Shown here: positions 35,143-47,559 of the stretch, in pieces
Layout of the letters: each line of letters opens with the position of its first letter
Position numbering within the stretch: the first letter of the stretch is position 1
Assembly (NCBI GenBank): GCA_964036665.1
Contig: OZ038526.1
Location: 31,434,001-31,498,000 of the forward strand
Direction: 5' to 3'
Length of the DNA stretch: 64,000 nt
Source of the DNA: Gordius sp. MW1
Taxonomy: Eukaryota; Nematomorpha; Gordioida; Gordea; Gordiidae
Made by a program: the position numbers and the translations under genes
The notes under the pieces: generated by a model
What the model was told of the DNA's origin: nothing
The model's input: the letters and a program-made list of their open reading frames with translations, nothing else
Database searches by the model: none

Positions 35143-38100
35143 TTATTCGACAGTTTGATAGCCTTGGCGTCTCCTTCTATATCTACCAACGGCGTAAGCA
35201 ATCAAAACTACCACTATGAGGGCAGCCAAGGCGCATCCCACGGCAATGGGTACTATATCGCTGGTAAGTCTATCTGCGGCACATTGCTCAGCTAAAATTG
35301 CAATTTTATAAAGCGTAAATAAGTATCCCCAAAAAATGTATACGATTTTTTATCAAAATAAGTCGGCTTGAACAAGAGGACAAGACAAGCCATTTTCCCA
35401 GCGAAGGTCAGCGTATAAATTGCAATTTAATAAAATGTAAATAAGGACGAAAAAACCTATGGCCTGTTTATGTTAAGTCGACTAAAATCAAAGGTCGACA
35501 AAGCCAAACTCATCCCTTTTTACGACACTAGTCCGTACATATAAATTGCAAGAATATAATAACGTCCTTTTAAAATCAATCCTTCACACAAGCTATTATC
35601 TTTTTACTCATCACCAAGCATACGTATACTACTAAATTCCATATTTGTAATCAATCTCATACCAAGATAACGTTTTCTAGTAAAAAGGGAGAAAGGGTAA
35701 ATAACAAAATATTTGCCCCTTGAAGCTAACCTTCTCCAAAACTGGTTTGATTGGGGTTGGTTATGAAGGGACGAGCCTTAAAATTGTAGGTGCGCAGGCT
35801 GACCGATGGTGAGAGGACAATTTTTTGTTCGGAATTGCAAAATGTCGCTTTACCGCTTTTAGCGTGGAACATCTTGATGCCGGTCGCGGCCAACTTGAAC
35901 TTTTCTATATATAGGAAGGAGTAGTGAACGAACGGCAAATTAAAAAAAATGTCAAATTTTAAATTAAGTATTAAAACTAATTACTCCCGCGCCGGGCATA
36001 CACCATGACAATTTAAAGGGGTCTCGTTAATTCAATAGGATCGGACACTATTTTTGAAAAGTCCCTTCTTCTTTTAAATAAAAAAGGAAGCCTTAGCTAA
36101 CATAATAAAATTAGTTCATAATGTCAAAATCACATCTTAAAGGTCTTTAAGTATGCAAATTTCCAGACTAAATATGGTATTTTCGCGTATGACAAATTCG
36201 ACCGTAGACTTTGATGGGTTAAAGATTAAAAAAAAACAAATATTTTACCTCCCACCTTTCGAGGAGAAATATAATTTATTGCCCAAATAAGCCACGAAGC
36301 TTTATTTTTAGTACTTTATAAGTCTAGATTATAAAAAAAGGCATAAACCGTTTAAGGGACAACGAAATCAAAAATTTAAAAAGCAATAATGGAAAATCCT
36401 AAAGTATGTTTCAACAAGACCGTAAATTCCAAATTCAATGTCTTTTACAGAAACGGCACATCTTATATCGAAACAATTTGGGGCATAATTACAATATACT
36501 CGACGATTGCATACCTTGGTTAACGGCATCCGTGAAAGAGTGGGTGTCATAGTGTAAGCGAACGGCATCCAAAACGTAATGACCGGGATCGACTGATTGC
36601 GAATGGTAAAATAGCACAATTATTAATATCGTTAAAAATTATTAACGAAACAGCTTGATAGCTCAATAGTTAGGGGCCATATTGCACTTGAAAACTCATT
36701 CTTTATCATAACATTTACGAGCTTCAATTTTTGTCTTAAAAACGTTTTTAAGAACTTTTTAAGAATAATGAATTAATTTTTTCCCTCGTTAAAGAGGAAA
36801 GGTCTAGAATACTGCCGGGATACCCCAATAATAGCAAAGTTAAGGCATTTTAAAACTATGAATAAAAATACCTGTAGAATTGCCAGAAGCATTCCCAAAG
36901 GCAATCAAGTTCGCCAAGTCTCTAATGGAACGGCGGGCTGCCCGAGTTTTATTGTGCGGGCCGTCCAAAAATTCTAGCACCAAGCTCCAAGGGTACGAAG
37001 TGACGTTAAATTGCAGCGTTATCATTTGAATACGACCGGCAGAGCATGACCCAGAGGCTCGGGTGAGGGGTTGAGGAGGCAAGGCAATTTTAACGGTCTT
37101 GTTCTGTCCAGGAGAGAAAAGTAGTAAAAAAATGTAAGTTACAGGTTTGCGGTCAAATTAATTCGATCAAAGGCGAGATTTAAATTTGCTATTATAAAAA
37201 AGTTAATATGATACCCCTAGTATAACACTTAAAACAACCTCAAATTGACTTTGCATATCCCACATTTCAATATAAGAATTTAAGAAGCTTATAAGAACTA
37301 GCGGAAACATAGAAGGTTGCTAGTGGTCTAAAGACTACATTAATAAGAAATTTCTTAAGGTTCGATAAATTGCGTTCATAATTTTCTTACCTAATTGAGA
37401 TTGTTAAATTGCTTTAAATAACTAAAACTTCCTTACCTATTTCGTGTCATATAAAACTATATCACAAATGTAGCCATTAGTGGTGTTAAATTGCTAACTA
37501 GCTTCAACTCTAAACGCGAGCACGCACACTGAGCTGTTTAATATGCTCGTTAGCACAATGAGTGCTCGCTGTTCGGTGCAGTAGGCAGAACAGTATCATA
37601 TAAAAATGCTCGAGCAGCTAGTCGAAACAGCTAAGTGTGTTCAAGCATTGAGCAGATAGCCCGAGCAGTAAACTCGAACAGATAGCAGATTTAATTACTA
37701 TTTGCTATAACTTAGTAACTTACAATATTTGCTCATATTATATATCAAAAATAAATTAAGACAACTCTACTACCTTGTATTCAACGACGGTTGAATTGGG
37801 TTTGGGGAATGCGGCTTCATAGGTTATCTCCATCACGAGACTGGTCTCTAAAATCAAGCAGGTTTCGTTGATGGGCAGACCGTCGGGTCGGGTTCTATTC
37901 AAGGTCCAATGACCAACGGCCGGAACCACGTTGGGTGGGACCGTGGCGGGCGTGGGGTTTATGGTCGTAGTGATGGGATTTAGGGTCGATTGCGTAGTAC
38001 TAATTTGTGTAGTAGAACTGCTAGTGGTAGTTGATGTAGTTGTTGACTCAGTGGGTACCGTCTATAATATAAAGTAATGAGGAACGTTTGTTTATAGTTT

Positions 38101-41100
38101 TGAAACTTAAAAAACGTAAAATGTTAAATATATAAAATTAAGCGTTATTGACATTTGACACTGCTTTGGTCTCGATATCGAGGGCAGTCGTTGGAGTTAG
38201 ATGAAGGTTTAAATTAAGGTTGCGGGAATTTGGCATAAGTCCCACCCAGACCCCTCTTTAAATTATGGCCTTGCACTTTTGCTCGATAGCGCTTTAATTA
38301 AGGAGAAATCTCGAATTTCCCCATAAAAAATTACACAAATAGCTAAAACACACACTAAATCCTAAACCATCCCTTGGGGGTGGATTTAAATAAAAGCTAG
38401 GATTAAAACGGTAAAGCAAGTCCCCCAGGCAACGGCAAGAAAGACCGACCTCGAACCTAAAATTAAAGTGACCCCCTCTTGATAGCCCCTAGGCTTGCAG
38501 TTTCGTTTAAACACACTAAATCGAATAACGAAAAACTTAGCGCGACAGTTTACGTGAGCAATAACGTTCAAATATCCCCTACTTTTTATTAACAATCTTT
38601 GGCCCCCAAGCCTTACAAATCTCTTTACTATGCTCTGATACTCGCGAATCGCATTTTATAATACAGAAATCGGCATAATTATCTGTAAATATATTTCAAT
38701 ATCCATAACGGAATGTTTTCCAAATATTTATGGTAATTCTTAACTTTTAATTTTTTATTCATTTCTCCCATCTTTACAAAATATGTATTTTATAAAAAAT
38801 GATAAATAAAATTAGAATTCATTTCAACGATAAAATGCCTTTAAAATAAAAACCCAGTAACAACTTTTAAATAAAGACAAGGGTTTTTAAAGCTTAACAT
38901 TCTTACGGTGGTACTAGTAGTCTGTGTGGTTGTTGTCTCGGTGTACAATTTCCCATTTACAGCGGGATCTCCGTGTTGCGCTAGGTAAGCTGAATCAATT
39001 TTTAGGGTGTCCTGGGCCATAGAACTTGTTTCGGAAAATAAGAGCTTAACGTCAGACCGGTTTACGGAGGGGCCGAGAGCTAGTTTAGTAGTTTGCGCCA
39101 TAACCGGACTAGAAGTGCTCGTTACCGACCTGTCCGAGCTCGTTTCTCTATTTAGATTCTCTGCTATAGAATTTATTTATAAATGTTATGATAATTTTAA
39201 AAAAGTCACGCCTCTTGAATGGTTCTGAAAAGAAATAGAAGGGCGCCCGAAAATTTAATATGCAAAAATTTGGAAGACACTTGAAACCAGAAAAGCCCCG
39301 TCCGACCTTGCACGCGGGTCCACTGTCGTAATTTTTTTCTGGCCTGGGTGAGCACCATAACAAGATTCCGGAAATCTAGGCTTAATGAGCACTTCTTACA
39401 AAGTGTATTAATTTGATTTTGCGCTTTATTTTGTCACTTTTTTATTAGATTGCATAGTATTTACTCACCGTGGTTCTTATCCAAAAAAGTCGAGAAACAA
39501 ATCTAAAATTTTTGATAAAAAAACATGACAAAATTATTACTACAAATGAATCTTCATTTGGGCCGGGTTCGGGCATGGCCGAGCAAACACTTAAAAAGGT
39601 TCGGGTCGGCTATTTAGTTACAAAATCGGATCCAGCTGGGTGCGGGCATGGGCAAAACTTAATTTTAAAATGTTAGAGTGCCAATAGTAATGTTAAACCT
39701 GTATTAGTTGTGCTGGTAGATGGGGCAGGGTTGGTGGCGAGTTTGGAAACTTGTTGTAGTTTATTCATAGTTTCGGAGGTGGAAACTAACCCACGATCGA
39801 TGTCGCTAATACAATGCGAAGCTGTGTTAAATAACAAAATTTTCGGTTTATTAATAATAATCGATATATGTGCGAGATTTTTACATATACCATTTAAAAA
39901 TACAATTGAAAAATGAACCTTTAGGTATATTTGAAAAAAAAATAAATTAATTAATCTCAAAAAAAAATCCTAAAATTTGATATGCAGTCTTATTAAGTAA
40001 GCTACTATTTCTAATTTGGTTATTGCATGCAGTAAGTATAATTTTATATCGAAAGGTAGAACGATCCACAAGGAATAGCTTGGGATCTCATGGACCCCAG
40101 TCTATCAAATCTATGAAAATTTAATATTAAATCCAGCCAAAGCGTATATGCTATAACAAACCAGGGCTGAATTCTTTGGATGCCGGTAGGTTAAAGGCTT
40201 GAAGTCTGAGACTTCTGAACGTAACCATGATAGAGGGCGACAGGTCGATTTTAATGGTGGAGTCGCATTGAAGAGAGGTGTTGGCGGGGTTTAATTCAAA
40301 GGGGGTATCGAAAGTTGCTTTCACTATAAATGCAAAATATCGAAAAAGAGATTAACATTATAAAATTATTGTTGATTTTATGTTACAATTTACAAGACCT
40401 ACCTATTATATATAATTAATTTGGCACTATTTTGAAAATTTAATAGTCTTTACTTTACACAGACCGCGCTCTCTTATATAAGGCAGACCAAGCCTCCGGG
40501 TTAGCTAGTTAAAGACTGAGCCAAAATTGAAATCTCCAATTTAAATCTACGCGCGATGCAAAGATGGACAAATAATTTTGATTGCCGTTAGGCGGTTAAC
40601 ATTGCAATCAAATCAAATCCAAAAAAATGGCGAAAAAGCAATTAAAGCATTTCAGGTGAAATAGCCACGTTTTCGGGGGACGCCCACAGATTTTAATAAA
40701 AACTTGGTTAGAATGCACATATTATGGCCGTCCGTAAGTCAAAAATTAACCAACCAAACGAGCTAAAACTTTAATAAAATAACATCAATAGTTTCACATT
40801 ATAAAAAAGCGTATTTATGAGCGATTTAACACGAGGAATACCCCAATTACGAGGTTCTTCAGTCATTGCAAAAGCCTCAAAACCAGAAAAACACTACATT
40901 TCAATCGTTTTTGTTACATTTTATAAGGGTTAAGACTTTTTCTTTCAATTTTTCTCTATGGAGTCAGGTCTTACATATCACTACAGCGAAATTTTATGAT
41001 TAGGGGGTGAATAATGTAAGAAATTTATAGAATTTAGCGCTATTATGCGATGGCGTAAAAGACCGATTCTAGTGACCTTTCAGCCCCCATTACCCGAAAA

Positions 41101-44100
41101 GTAGTGGTCCAAATGAGCGAAAACTTTCAGAATTTCATAATATAACAATATAGTTTCTACATTTTCCCCAAATTTCATAAAAATCTGAAAGGGGTCGGCC
41201 GAAAAATGCGTTTTAATGATCGATTTGACATGGAATGCCATGGGCGTAGCCAGGGGGTGGCAGGCTCTTTAAATCCACAATTTTGCCAAAATTTAATATA
41301 ATTATGGCTTAAATTGCTAAAAACTATCATTTTACCCCCCCCCCCCCCCCCAAAAAAAATAAATACAATTCTGGCTACGCCCATGTGGAATGACCCCATA
41401 TAAAAACTCGAAGGCAGAGATAGAGAGAGGGAAAATCTTACCGCTATTTAGAGCTTCCTTAACGTCACAATCCAGTTGAATTTTATCGAGCATCACAACT
41501 GGCACGGAGTTGGAATTTAGTGGGGTAGTCGTAGCACTAGTAGCAGCGGTAGTGGTATTATCAACGTTATTTTCGACCAGCGTGAAATTGACGTCCATGC
41601 GACAATTGAAATCTTGCTCAGCCGAGGCGCGAAACGTGGAGCTAATGTAGGTGAAGGAGGGGCTAGCGCAACTGCCCGAAATCATGTCTTGACTCACGGG
41701 CGGTAAATCGAATTCCACCATTTTCTAAAAATGCCCCAAATATATGAATAGACGAGGACGAGACGGGACAGAAACACACGGATGTCCTTATTAAAAACGT
41801 TTCTTATTCAACGTTTGAACTTGATGATTCTTGTGAATAGTTGATTTTATTGATAATTAACCAATATAAAGATTTAGCATTAAATAAGATAGAAAACGTA
41901 AAAAAATTGTTAATTGCTATGCTATTTATGGGCTCGCTTTTCGTTGTCTTGAGTGAGTGAGTGAGTGACTTGTCGTGTCCAACTTGTAATTTGGCATAAT
42001 TGCCGTGGAAACTTATAAGGGTTTTTAATGGCTGTGGACTTATGCTTCTGTAAATAACTTTCATTTTGCTTTAGCAAATACACTAGCTTATGACGGCTGG
42101 TTGGCTTTAATTTTTTGACCTCGCCCGAGCCCAACCAGCCCGAGCCCAACCATTATTTTTTATGGGCTCGACTGATATGCTTTATCTTATTCAACGTTTC
42201 AACTTGATGATGCGTGTAAATACTTAATTTTATCGACAAAACCAATATAAAGATTTAGCGTTAAATAAGATAGAAAACTCTAAAAAACTGTATTATTCGG
42301 TTTTTTATTTCACTATTTATTTTTAAAAAATTTACTTTGAATAACGTTTTTTGCATTGTTTTCTTTTAAATTAGAACCAAAAAAAAGAGTTAATTTGTTT
42401 TTACTTGAAGCATTTATTTGCGTAGTGTTGTAAAGACGGCTGGATTTTGTTTGGTCGACCTTTAGTTTTAGTCGATTAAACATAAAGAGACCAAAATGTT
42501 TTGGGGCCTGTTTTTAATAGTCGACCTCTAGGCTTAGTCGAAATTTGGGAAAAAAGATCAGAATCGATGGTTAGTCTTAGTTTAACCAATCGTTGATCAA
42601 ACGAATCCCAGCCGTTTTTACAACACTACTAGCGAGTGTTAATAATTTCCATATGTCCACCATAAATTACATTAGAAATCTGTACGGCTAAAGTGCTTAA
42701 AAAAATTACGGACGGGTTCGGGCGGGCCTAGAAGTTTTCAGAACGGGTACGGACGGCCTGATGTGCTAAAAAAATAAGGGCGGACACGGGCCGACCTTCT
42801 AAAAATGGCACATTGCAGATCTCTAAATTAGGTAAAAATTAATTTTTATAAAGAGCGGCAAGCGAACGGTCAGAATGTACAAATTTTTTGTAGCTGAGTA
42901 ATATATAAGTTTTTTTGCTAGTTACGACCTCGTTTTATTTTAGTCAAAAATCGCATATTTTAATAGGCGGTAAATGCGCTTAAATTTTTTCGAATGTAAT
43001 TTATATGCCAAATATTTTGTTATTCGCAAGTTTATGCAAGATAAATGTCAAAATAAGTGAATTTAATAATTGACTATACCGCCATCTAGAAATGTTTTTT
43101 TGTTTATTTGAACATTTGATGATTGGATTGAAATTTGACAACTGGTCAAGAAAACATTGTAGCTAATTTTTTTTCAATTTTTTGGCAATTTTCATCTCCT
43201 AAAACCTCACATTACTTATTTTAATAACTGGTGGGGAGAGAATGAAAAAGGCCATATGTTTTACACGTATGACTTTCTCTCAGCCAATAATTTTGGATGC
43301 GTTGGGCCGGGATTATTTCAAACAGAGATCATTATTTCTTTAGGCAATATTTAGTCAGAATCGTAGATGAAGCAAAGAGTTGGACGAGCTTTCAAAAAGA
43401 TTCGGTTGAGTTTTAAAATCAAGTAATCAATCAGTTGAGGCACAAATATAAAAAGGACTTCGGACTAGGGCGGGGCCAGAAAAATACAGTCAACCAGCGG
43501 TCATTATTCAATTTTTATTAGGAGACAAAAAATTTCTTTTCCAAAATTGTAATTTTTCCCTATGAAAGATGGACAAAACATTTTTCATCTAAAGGTGAGT
43601 CCATAAATTGCATAGCAATGAATATCACATAATATTGGGTCAGTTTCGCAATTATCCATAATAAAGAAACAACCTAATCAGTCGGGCACAAAAACAACAA
43701 TGGAATTCGGGCTCGGGCGAAGTCGCAAAAATTAAAGCCAACCAGCGGTCCTTAGCTCGTCTAAGCGAAAGCAGAATAGCATTCCATAGCCATTTTTCCA
43801 TAATTATAAGAAAATTACAAGTTGGACAGGACGGACAATCAAAAACGAGCCCATAAATTGCATAGGAATGAATAACACATAACAGAAAAGGGAAGGAGGT
43901 AAGACAAAGTGAAATTATTTAATATTGTATCAATAACGATTAAAAAATTTAGTTCCCCACTGGCCTACCACGGGTTTATTGGCTTTAAACAGTTCATTAA
44001 TTTGAGGCAATAATGAGATTGAAAAAGCACCCTCTAAATTCTTATCTTGATTCTTCATTATGCGTCTGTTAATCAAATCTAAGAAGATAATATTTAGTAG

Positions 44101-45098
44101 TAATTCTAGCAAGTTCAAAATTTATAAATAAAAGAGGGGGAAGGTGTAAATTAAAAACCTCCGAATTTAACGATGATACCACGCTAAAAGTAGGCCCAGT
44201 TCAAGTTTCGTACCTCTACTTTTTTAGACGGCTTGGGGTCTGAGAGACCCCAATGTCATAAAAATTGTAACTATTAGACAAAACCAAAATCCATGTTAGT
44301 AATTTGGGAAGGAAAAGGTTTGGGATTTTAATATTTTTTCATTAATAAAGGTTCATTTTCAGATCATTATAAAATTACGAGTTAAAATATATTAAATTAA
44401 TGAGCAGGCATAGAGCCATAGATCGAAATTGTATTGAATAATATTCCAATTTCCATAGTAATTTTTTGATTAATTTAGAAAAATTCTTTCAAATCGATTA
44501 TAACAATACCAGAATTTCAATAGAATACAAGGGGGACAACAAGAATTACATATGCTTTTAGGGTTTAACAACATAACTAGCATTAATTGTGATGGGCGTA
44601 GCCAGCATTGGAATTAGAGGGGGGCAAAATGATCATTTTTAAAATTTTAGCCATAATATTTATAAATTTTACCAAATTTTTGGATTTAGAGTGGGGCAGT
44701 TGCCCCTACCTGCCCCCCTGGCTACGCCCATGCTAATTGTATAATTTTGCATTTAGCAAATGATAGCGTGGAAAAGAGTTTAAGCTATAAAAACTTGCTA
44801 AGTAAATTATTTTATATAAACTTGCTCATCAAAGAATTACAAAATCAAAATATAATTTTAATATAGAGTATACCTCTTTTTGACCAGAAGCTCTGGAAGC
44901 ATCTTTAATAGCATAGGAAATGATAAAATGAACTTGGCCAGAAAATTTGAAACAAGGCTTTGCATTAGGGTCCGATGATTGGTCTTCGGGAAATGAAATT
45001 GCAATAATTTCAGGGTCTAATGGTGTTTTCACATCTTGAAAAGTTTCACAAGTTGCCAATAGGAAATATAACAATACGGAGCGGGCTAATATTGACAT
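35143..45098 (-). CDS. LAMP1: Lysosome-associated membrane glycoprotein (LAMP family)
   Basis: Ten exons on the minus strand, all phases consistent: 45098-44874, 41724-41442, 40323-40162, 39785-39699, 39163-38907, 38061-37774, 37103-36872, 36592-36515, 35904-35731, 35291-35143. Total 645 codons (644 aa), longer than vertebrate LAMP1 (about 417). A signal peptide (MSILARSVLLYFLLATC) leads into luminal domain 1 with spaced cysteines. A long Thr/Ser/Pro hinge follows (TETTTTQTTSTT, STTTSSSTTQ), heavily O-glycosylated if typical. Domain 2 has VGHWTLN...ETCLI and further cysteines. One transmembrane helix (IAVGCALAALIVVVLIAYAV) precedes a short basic tail ending GYQTVE. GYxx-hydrophobic is the AP-dependent lysosomal sorting signal of LAMPs, here one residue from the end. 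LAMPs coat the lysosome's inner face and act in fusion and autophagy. Introns 1 and 2 hold several hAT copies. The stop codon overlaps an AATAAA. Confidence 0.92.
35452..35530. mobile_element. Fragment of the TAGTGTTGTAAA hAT-like family
   Basis: Shares AAGTCGACTAAAATCAAAGG and the right end CTTTTTACGACACTA with the copies at 21868-22058 and 42423-42628. Lies in the LAMP intron between exons 9 and 10. Confidence 0.55.
37455..37700. repeat. Interspersed repeat, TAGTGTTGTTAAATTGCT family (second copy)
   Basis: Partner of 3755-3990: TTAGTGGTGTTAAATTGCTAA, GAGCACGCACACTGAG, TCGGTGCAGTAGGCAG, ATATAAAAATGCTCGAGCAG. Located in the LAMP intron between exons 6 and 7. Confidence 0.6.
41239..41385. mobile_element. 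GGGCGTAGCC-family hAT MITE (LAMP intron 2)
   Basis: Starts CATGGGCGTAGCCAGG and ends TGGCTACGCCCATG. Flanks TGGAATGC and TGGAATGA agree at 7 of 8 positions, one of the clearest duplications for this family. Confidence 0.93.
41916..42170 (+). repeat. GCTATGCAATTTATGGGCTC repeat family, long copy
   Basis: Begins at GCTATGCTATTTATGGGCTC, runs through a GTTGTC...GAGTGAGTGAGTGACT stretch and GTCCAACTTGTAATTT, and continues to TTTTTTGACCTCGCCCGAGC. The same order recurs at 59010-59200 (+) and, reversed, at 43590-43882. The type of element is unresolved. Confidence 0.7.
42423..42628. mobile_element. hAT-like MITE, TAGTGTTGTAAA family
   Basis: 206 bp with inverted ends TAGTGTTGTAAAGACGGCT and AGCCGTTTTTACAACACTA. 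The interior carries GGTCGACCTT and TTAGTCGA motifs. No clear target duplication. Located in LAMP intron 1. Confidence 0.85.
42673..42825. mobile_element. Short GGGC-rich hAT element
   Basis: 153 bp with ends TAGAAATCTGTACGGC and, reversed, TAGAGATCTGCAATG, and interior GGGCGGGCC/ACGGACGG repeats. Flanks AATTACAT and AATTAGGT agree at 6 of 8. Related to 56597-57730; lies in LAMP intron 1. Confidence 0.78.
43590..43882 (-). repeat. GCTATGCAATTTATGGGCTC repeat family, two reversed pieces
   Basis: A terminal piece (GAGTCCATAAATTGCATAGCAATGAAT) at about 43595 is followed by a longer reversed copy from about 43700 (GGGCTCGGGCGAAGTCG, AGCCAACCAGCGG) to GAGCCCATAAATTGCATAG near 43860. Confidence 0.65.
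44591..44732. mobile_element. GGGCGTAGCC-family hAT MITE (LAMP intron 1)
   Basis: Starts GATGGGCGTAGCCAGC and ends TGGCTACGCCCATG. Flanks TTAATTGT and CTAATTGT agree at 7 of 8. A well-preserved first-subfamily copy (GATCATTTTT, TTAGCCATAATA, GGATTTAGAG). Confidence 0.93.
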
Positions 45099-46230
45099 TA
45101 TTCTTGGGTATTCTAAATTTTAACAAATAATGATAAAAGACTTAAACAGCTTTTGATTTTTGAATAATTGATCTAGTGTTGATAATTTGTTTGGCTCTAC
45201 TCAGCCAAAATATATAGAAATTATTGTAAACTTGCATATATTAAATATAAATTTTAAACAATGTCTCCCTTGCGAAATTATAATTAACATGTTTGAATTG
45301 AATGCATAACTTTATGTTATAACTCTGTTCAATTTTCTTTAAGATTATTTGATTTTTGAATTGGCCAAAAAGATTTAAAAAAAAAATTAATCAAATAGGG
45401 CACTATCATAAAGGTTTTTTCCAAAATGTCAAAAATATTTTTCTTAAGTAATTTGATGGTAAACAAGTATGATTAATTAAACAAACAATTTTATATCAGC
45501 TTTAATTCTAAAAGACAAGGTTGGCAATTGCTTGGATTTTAAAAAAATCTACTAAATCTTAATAATTTTTAGGCAATGGGTTATTGTATAAAGTGGAAAT
45601 TTATATTTAAAATGTGTTTATTATGTATGAGTCATCTAATGGATAGAAAATAATTTGTGTGAGACTAATGATTAAAAAAATTAATGTATGACATGTAAAT
45701 CTTAATTATGCTTTACAATATGCGATGTAAAATCAAAATTTTGAAAAGCAATAATGCTTCATAATAAAGAATCAAATATAATCCAGTTATTAAAAAAAAT
45801 GTGACTTAAGCAAAAAAAACAATAAAACGCTTAATTAAGTCATTTATTATAAAATTATAGGTAAATAATTGGATTAACAATAGCAATTAATATACAATTG
45901 AAAAATTTTGTACTTACGAAATATAATAACCAAATTTATAAATATAGATATACAATAATTCCACTAGGGGCTTGTCATTCATTTCTATAACATCTTGTTT
46001 ACCAAGAGCCTGTTTTGTCATAGTCCGCTTTTTAAAGTAAAATTAATGTGCTCAACTCATGTTATATAGCTTTGGTAACCCCACATCTAGGTGATTATTT
46101 AGACCTCGCCTATGCTTACCAGCATCAATAAACAATCCCCTCTTAGAGATACTTCTGCCACCTTTGGTATCTTGAAGTATTTTTGGTTAGCCCAGCTTAA
46201 ATGATTCCCCATATAGGATAAACGATCAGG
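45099..46230. other. Spacer upstream of LAMP, no gene seen
   Basis: AT-rich. It should contain the LAMP promoter on the minus strand, but no distinctive motif was recognised. Base composition changes at about 46080, where less AT-rich sequence begins. Confidence 0.45.
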
Positions 46231-47550
46231 CAAATTCAACGTCACTAGGCCTTAAGACAGCCAAAGTGCACCAAAGATCTTGCAATCGACAGGCTTCCCA
46301 CCCATTATTTAAGACGTTTCTATTCTTCAAGTACTCCGGACGGATCAAAACTTTTCCCGAGGATTTACCCAAACTTCTTCGACTGGATGAGTTATATCCA
46401 GGAGTGCTAGCTCCCCATCTCCCCCGTTTTCTTTTGATAGCCTTTCTCTTAACGCTTAAAGTAAATTTAGCATGGGGCCCATCCTCATGTTTTTCTTAGC
46501 ATGAACCATTTTAATGCCATCGAAAAGAAGGTTCAATTGCTATTCGAGAACTTCCATATTTATAATTTTAGCACACTCGAATGGTTCTTCACCTTATTTG
46601 CAACACCAGGGTTATTGGAGGACTCGCTTCCCCATTTGATATCACTAGCAGGCTTGATCTCAATAGCAGTTTCGTAGCTTACCTCACTCCCAAATTTAAC
46701 TGGACGCCGCCACAGGCTACAAATGGCTCAGGGCACTCCAACACAAACCTCGATTTAAAACTGTCGGACGATGAACTTCGTTTGCTGTGCGTCTTAGTTG
46801 GGGCATTATATTTCAGTTCCTTTACAAACTACTATCATCCCCTTCATTGCCCATATATCAAAGTACTGCATCTCCGTCATCACATAATGATAAAATCATC
46901 TAACAGTTTATAAATAATGAACCATAACTCACTGGAGCCCGTCGAATCAAGGTCCCCTAACGGCAAAATACCCTATGCAATTGACTCACGACCCCAATAC
47001 ATGGCAAATCTTTAAAAAAATTGGAGTATTGGCTAAATTAAATAGCTATCCCACCTTATGCCATCTACTGAGACAACGAAAGAGAAAAACTAAAGTGTTA
47101 AATACGCTAATGATCAATACGCTCATACTAATTTTATCCTTAAGTCAGAAATTATTGAATTTACAATATCGAGGGGGATTTAATCAAAAACATCATTAAT
47201 TAATAATCTCTCTTCTGAATATCTTCCCTGCTGTTCTTTTCCTTCCGAGTAAAATTGTTTTCCCTCACTCACGACTTCTATGGCAATGTCATTTCCTTGA
47301 TTCTCTTTGTAAATCGGCTGTCAATTCTCGCCTTCTTGATATTAAAATTCCACATCTGGCTAGTTTTAATTATCCAAGAACTTCTCATTCACATATACGA
47401 CATAAAGGTATATAAACAAACTCATTTCCCCTCAATTGTAACCACGAATTTTAGCTGGAACCTAAGGGTAGCATCAGGCAATTCCTACTCAATTGCCCCA
47501 ATCACTGACGATGACGACCTTATAGAATTTTTTTTTACAAAACGATAGGA
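46230..47550 (+). other. Unidentified coding-like, decayed sequence
   Basis: Less AT-rich than its surroundings, with overlapping plus-strand open frames: 46266-46499 (KTFPEDLPKLLRLDELYPG), 46581-46913 (LNSSFVAYLTPKFNWTPP; KLSDDELRLLCVLVGALY) and 47255-47548. They are in different frames and interrupted, which looks like a frameshifted old transposon or pseudogene. I do not recognise the family and assign no function. Confidence 0.35.
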
Positions 47551-47559
47551 ATAAAAATA

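Noticed and set aside
41332-41399. C-terminal extension of the 41.4-kb open frame into a poly-glycine stretch
   Set aside because: It reads through the LAMP splice donor into a MITE G/C run.
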